DNA of 8,267 bases from Thermoprotei archaeon. Its GTDB lineage: Archaea > Thermoproteota > Thermoprotei_A > Sulfolobales > Ignisphaeraceae. A program made the translations under genes and the position numbers. The notes beneath the pieces were generated by a model, which saw only the letters and a list, made by a program, of their open reading frames with translations, made no database searches and was not told the DNA's origin. The DNA is taken from contig QMXA01000033.1 in NCBI GenBank assembly GCA_003661905.1, positions 1 to 8,267 on the forward strand, in the 5' to 3' direction. Shown piece by piece: positions 5,220 through 8,267 of the stretch. Each line of letters opens with the position of its first letter. Position 1 is the first letter of the stretch.

Positions 5220-8200
5220 TTACTCGATATATATCCCAGGTTTTAATGGCAGAGCTGCTCTCTTCTTTCCTCCTAAATCTGGAGCTTCTTCATCATAGCT
5301 TCCCATAATCTCTATTCTATTTGCTTTGACACTTTTTACTATGTAATTGCTAAAGGTTTTTAACACTGTATATTCATCGAATTCTTCTACATGGCGAATG
5401 AGTTCTTTAAGTTCATCGCTTAATTGTTGAGATAATGTTATTATTTTCTTAGCTTGAATAGCTGCTACTTTTTTATTGAGGCCTTGAGCTACTAAGGTTT
5501 CTATGATTCTTCTCATGCTATCTCTTCTAATTCCTTCCACTATTAATTTTCTTAGAATAGAGTATGCAAAGGTAGGAGTTACATATAGGACAATTCTTTG
5601 AGGAACCTTCTTAAGGACTTTTGTTATTTCTCTGATATCATCTATAACTATATCTACGTACTTAATGGCTAATTCTGATGTGAAATCTCTACCTATAGCG
5701 CTTGGCCACTTCTCATTAACTACAAGCGTTGTCTTACCTAGTTTATGCCATAGTTCTTCAGCGATATGCGGAGTAAATGGAGTTATTAGCTTTACCCAAT
5801 TCTCTACTATATCTTTTATGATCTTACATGGTTTATCAACCATTGATAAATACTTCTCAATATCACTCTTCATATTATAGAATGTCTCAATTGCTGCCTC
5901 TCGAATTCTTATAGATTCTAGGAGTTTAGTTATTTTTTCAATACGTTTCGATATTACTGAGCAAAGCCATTTATCGGGTATTAATTCACACTTATCTCTA
6001 GTATCAGATGTGTATAGATTCTCTATGAAGCTCATTAGTTTTGCTAAAAACTCTGTAGCGGCATAAGTTGCTGTGCTTGTAAAGTTGAGATCTTGATTCA
6101 CTTCAGCTATTGTTATTAATGCTAATCTAACAGCATCAACTCCATACATGTCTATAGTCCTTATTAGAGGTATTGTATTACCTTTAGATTTACTCATTTT
6201 CTCTCCTTCGACAAGAACCCATCCATGAGCTATTATTCCTCTAGGCCATTTACTTCTCGGAAATATTGCAACGTGATTGAATATGAAGAATGTTAGGTGA
6301 TTAGGGATTAAGTCTTTTCCACTAACTCTCCAGTCGAGTGGATACCAGTAGTCAAATTCTTTTCTAATAATTTCTAGTTTCCATTTGTCAATTCCTAACT
6401 TATTAGCTAGTTCTTCAATATCTCCCTTACCCAACATTACAAAATCCCAGAACTCAGGTACTAATTTCTCTAGTGGTATTTGGAATTCTCTAATTTTATG
6501 AATGATTGTGTAAAATGCCATATAGATTGTTGAGTCACTTAAACTCTCTATGACCCAAGATTTCTCCCATGGTAATGGTGTACCTAGACCCCTTGTCCTT
6601 GCACAAGCCTTTCTCTGCAGCCATTCAATTGTAGCTTCAAATTGAGCTCTTGCTTCCTCTGGAACAATTTTCATATAGCTAAGAGCTTCTCTAGCTTTCT
6701 CTTTCCATTCAGAATCTCCGTAATTTATGAACCATTGATTCTCTAATAACTTAACAACAACTTCAGAGCCACAGCGGCAATAAACAGGTTTATTTATTAT
6801 TTCATATATTACTGAATATGTTTTTAATTTCTTAAGAAGTTCTTTGGTTCTTTCTCTAGCTTCTTTAACTGACTTACTTGCAATATGTTTTCTTACAAAT
6901 TCAATGACCTCCGAATTCTTCATATGCTCCTTAACCACTTCTACTATATCATCTTTCATAATTCCTGCACTGAATTCTGCTGAGTAGATTTCCTTAGTAG
7001 CATCTTCTAGTAATTCCTTTTCACTTTGTGACTTAATCCCTCTCTTTATAACTGCATCACGTGCTGGAATGGAGCTATAACCTGGAACTGATATTATTGA
7101 TCTTGGCTCTAAGAGTTGTGCTATTTTTGATGCTTCTGTGTACTTTCTACTCTTTTTAAGTTCCATAAGAGCAGCATAATCAAAGGGTGCATGAGCAGGT
7201 ACACTCATTACAATGCCTGTAGCGGTTGATGGATCTACAAAATCTCCTGGTAGAATAGGAATCCATTCACCAGTGATTGGGTTACGTACTTCCATTCCTA
7301 TTAATTCAGAGCCCTTAATCTTTTCTCTAATTTCTATCCTTATTTGATACTTTAACCTATCTACTGCTTTAAGAGCTAAGATCCATGAATCTCCATCAAT
7401 ATTAGTAACTACGTACTCTTCTTGAGGATTAATCCATATATTTGTCACTCCAAATACGGTCTCCGGTCTTAGAGTTGCTGTTGGAAATGCTATTCCATTT
7501 TTATCTCTAAATAGAATTACCGTAAATTCCTCAAGTTCTGGTTCTTTGTCATCTTTGGTGTCATGCATTCCTACAGGCATTGAATGAGCTGGGCACCAAC
7601 CAACGGGGTGGGTTCCTTGTTCAATATATCCGAGTTCTCGTAATTTTAGGAATTGCCATTCTATAAATTTCTGAAACTCTGGGTCTATTGATGTGAATTC
7701 TCTCCTCCAATCTATTGCTAATCCATACCTCTCTAGAGCTTTTTTAGAGACTATATGAAAATATCTAGCTAGAAATTCTGGATTATTCATTTTCTTCATG
7801 ATTTCCTCAGGAACTCCGTACACCTCCTTGAATAACCATTGTAGGAATTTATCTCCGGAAGCAATGGATTCTGCCATAACTAGTATTGGTGTTCCTGTAT
7901 AATGGAAGGCCATAGGGAATAGTGCATTATATCCTTGCATTCTTTTGAAGCGTACAAGTACATCAGGTATAACATAAACTCTTCCATGACCTACATGAAC
8001 AGGGCTATTAGGGTATGGAAAAGCTGCTGTTATGTAGAATTTTGGTCTTGAAGGATCTGCATTAACTTCATAAACCTTGTTTTCTCTCCATATCCTTTGC
8101 CACTTATCAGCTATTCTATTTAGCCATTTAGCAAGACTCTCTCTGGATTTAACTCCTTGTGCAACAAAGACTTTCCACCATTTTTGAGCTTTAGCTAACC

Positions 8201-8222
8201 ACAGAAAATAACTCTTTCTCTT
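5220..8222 (-). CDS. leuS: Leucyl-tRNA synthetase, archaeal type; start codon unresolved
   Basis: This class I synthetase charges tRNA-Leu with leucine. Interval given is the full open frame from the upstream TAA; 8222 is not a start codon. Counting from there, IADKWQRIWRENKVYE (37-52) begins the recognisable family sequence, HVGH is at 76-79, and the editing domain has TLRPETVFGVTN (251-262) and VPAHAPFDY (341-349). A CxC pair is at 482-484, WYPLDWRVSGKDLIPNH at 626-642 and KMSKS at 675-679 (bases 6186-6200). A helical anticodon-binding region follows, then the archaeal C-terminal domain ending PLKPGIYIE. All catalytic signatures are intact, so it reads as an active enzyme. The first in-frame ATG (7940) falls after HVGH and would remove the ATP-binding site. 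No ATG, GTG or TTG exists between 7940 and the TAA at 8223-8225; only a CTG at 8204. A start near 8127 would give about 968 residues, close to the roughly 967 I recall for the Pyrococcus enzyme. Confidence 0.9.
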   Translation of the reverse strand, partial: KRKSYFLWLAKAQKWWKVFVAQGVKSRESLAKWLNRIADKWQRIWRENKVYEVNADPSRPKFYITAAFPYPNSPVHVGHGRVYVIPDVLVRFKRMQGYNALFPMAFHYTGTPILVMAESIASGDKFLQWLFKEVYGVPEEIMKKMNNPEFLARYFHIVSKKALERYGLAIDWRREFTSIDPEFQKFIEWQFLKLRELGYIEQGTHPVGWCPAHSMPVGMHDTKDDKEPELEEFTVILFRDKNGIAFPTATLRPETVFGVTNIWINPQEEYVVTNIDGDSWILALKAVDRLKYQIRIEIREKIKGSELIGMEVRNPITGEWIPILPGDFVDPSTATGIVMSVPAHAPFDYAALMELKKSRKYTEASKIAQLLEPRSIISVPGYSSIPARDAVIKRGIKSQSEKELLEDATKEIYSAEFSAGIMKDDIVEVVKEHMKNSEVIEFVRKHIASKSVKEARERTKELLKKLKTYSVIYEIINKPVYCRCGSEVVVKLLENQWFINYGDSEWKEKAREALSYMKIVPEEARAQFEATIEWLQRKACARTRGLGTPLPWEKSWVIESLSDSTIYMAFYTIIHKIREFQIPLEKLVPEFWDFVMLGKGDIEELANKLGIDKWKLEIIRKEFDYWYPLDWRVSGKDLIPNHLTFFIFNHVAIFPRSKWPRGIIAHGWVLVEGEKMSKSKGNTIPLIRTIDMYGVDAVRLALITIAEVNQDLNFTSTATYAATEFLAKLMSFIENLYTSDTRDKCELIPDKWLCSVISKRIEKITKLLESIRIREAAIETFYNMKSDIEKYLSMVDKPCKIIKDIVENWVKLITPFTPHIAEELWHKLGKTTLVVNEKWPSAIGRDFTSELAIKYVDIVIDDIREITKVLKKVPQRIVLYVTPTFAYSILRKLIVEGIRRDSMRRIIETLVAQGLNKKVAAIQAKKIITLSQQLSDELKELIRHVEEFDEYTVLKTFSNYIVKSVKANRIEIMGSYDEEAPDLGGKKRAALPLKPGIYIE
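8116..8127 (-). other. Out-of-frame start candidate with possible +1 shift site, leucyl-tRNA synthetase
   Basis: The minus strand reads ATG GCT AAA TAG. Moving forward one base after AAA (or removing one A of the run at 8119-8121) enters the leucyl-tRNA synthetase frame at AGA or AAT. The product would begin Met-Ala-(Lys or Asn)-Arg-Ile-Ala-Asp-Lys-Trp, matching where family members start. TTAAAT at 8147-8152 lies about 23 nt upstream, the leaderless TATA distance. This is inference; a sequencing or assembly error would look the same. Confidence 0.3.
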
Positions 8223-8267
8223 TTACAATAATGACATTAAAAATCTTATTAGAAAAGACTATAAGTA
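8223..8267 (-). promoter_or_regulatory. Upstream end of leucyl-tRNA synthetase: TATA-like element, short ATG frame and in-frame stop
   Basis: On the minus strand ACTTATAG (8259-8266) is TATA-like and centred about 25 nt upstream of an ATG at 8235-8237. That ATG is in the synthetase frame but reads Met-Ser-Leu-Leu and then TAA (8223-8225). If the TAA is real, translation from it stops; if it is an error, this would be the leaderless start of a protein of about 1005 residues. The window ends here, so the upstream neighbour is not visible. Confidence 0.3.

Noticed and set aside
5220..7940. Leucyl-tRNA synthetase starting at the ATG of 7940 (906 residues)
   Set aside because: That start would discard the HVGH active-site motif and about 60 conserved residues that are encoded in frame just upstream.
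8231..8267. Plus-strand ATG frame running off the right edge (12 codons, MTLKILLEKTIS)
   Set aside because: It is too short to judge, has no visible ribosome binding site, and overlaps the 5' region of the minus-strand synthetase; it could be a divergent gene but cannot be supported.

Overview
The window looks like part of a thermophilic crenarchaeal chromosome. The DNA is AT-rich, with heavy use of AGA for arginine and ATA for isoleucine. TATA-box elements lie either about 24 nt ahead of a start codon (leaderless gene) or about 50 nt ahead of a gene with a GGTG or GGAGG ribosome binding site. The protein set is archaeal: an archaeal/eukaryal-type leucyl-tRNA synthetase ending in PLKPGIYIE, a glutamate dehydrogenase with the QHNSALGPYKGG substrate-site variant, and an archaeal protein related to dihydropteroate synthase. 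Low GC and gene style fit a low-GC member of the Thermoprotei, but genus cannot be fixed from this stretch.

Layout from left to right. Positions 1-366 (minus) hold the N-terminal part of a ribbon-helix-helix protein that runs off the left edge. Positions 405-1607 (minus) hold nicotinate phosphoribosyltransferase. Positions 1707-2960 (minus) hold glutamate dehydrogenase, starting at TTG behind a strong ribosome binding site. Positions 3088-4662 (minus) hold the dihydropteroate-synthase-related protein, starting at GTG. A divergent promoter region follows. Positions 4764-5219 (plus) hold a thioredoxin-like protein with a charged helical N-terminal extension. Its stop codon directly abuts the stop of leucyl-tRNA synthetase, which runs leftward from the right end to 5220. 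There is no gene-free stretch over 300 bases.

The four leftmost genes share a strand, but each intergenic gap has its own TATA-like element, so they are probably separate or partly overlapping transcription units rather than one tight operon. They do not form an evident pathway. The genes are housekeeping: NAD salvage, NAD(P)-linked glutamate metabolism, a pterin-type enzyme of unknown substrate, thiol-disulfide exchange and leucine charging. I see no mobile element, CRISPR array, defence system, tRNA or rRNA.

The main anomaly is the 5' end of leucyl-tRNA synthetase. The first in-frame ATG (7940) lies downstream of the HVGH active-site motif, so it cannot be the real start. The frame stays open upstream to a TAA at 8223-8225, with no ATG, GTG or TTG on the way. 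Two candidate starts exist. One is an ATG at 8127 one base out of frame, which would need a +1 shift at AAA-TAG or one base fewer in an A run. The other is an in-frame ATG at 8237, four codons before the TAA. This may be a sequence error, an interrupted gene, a non-standard start or recoding; the sequence alone does not decide.
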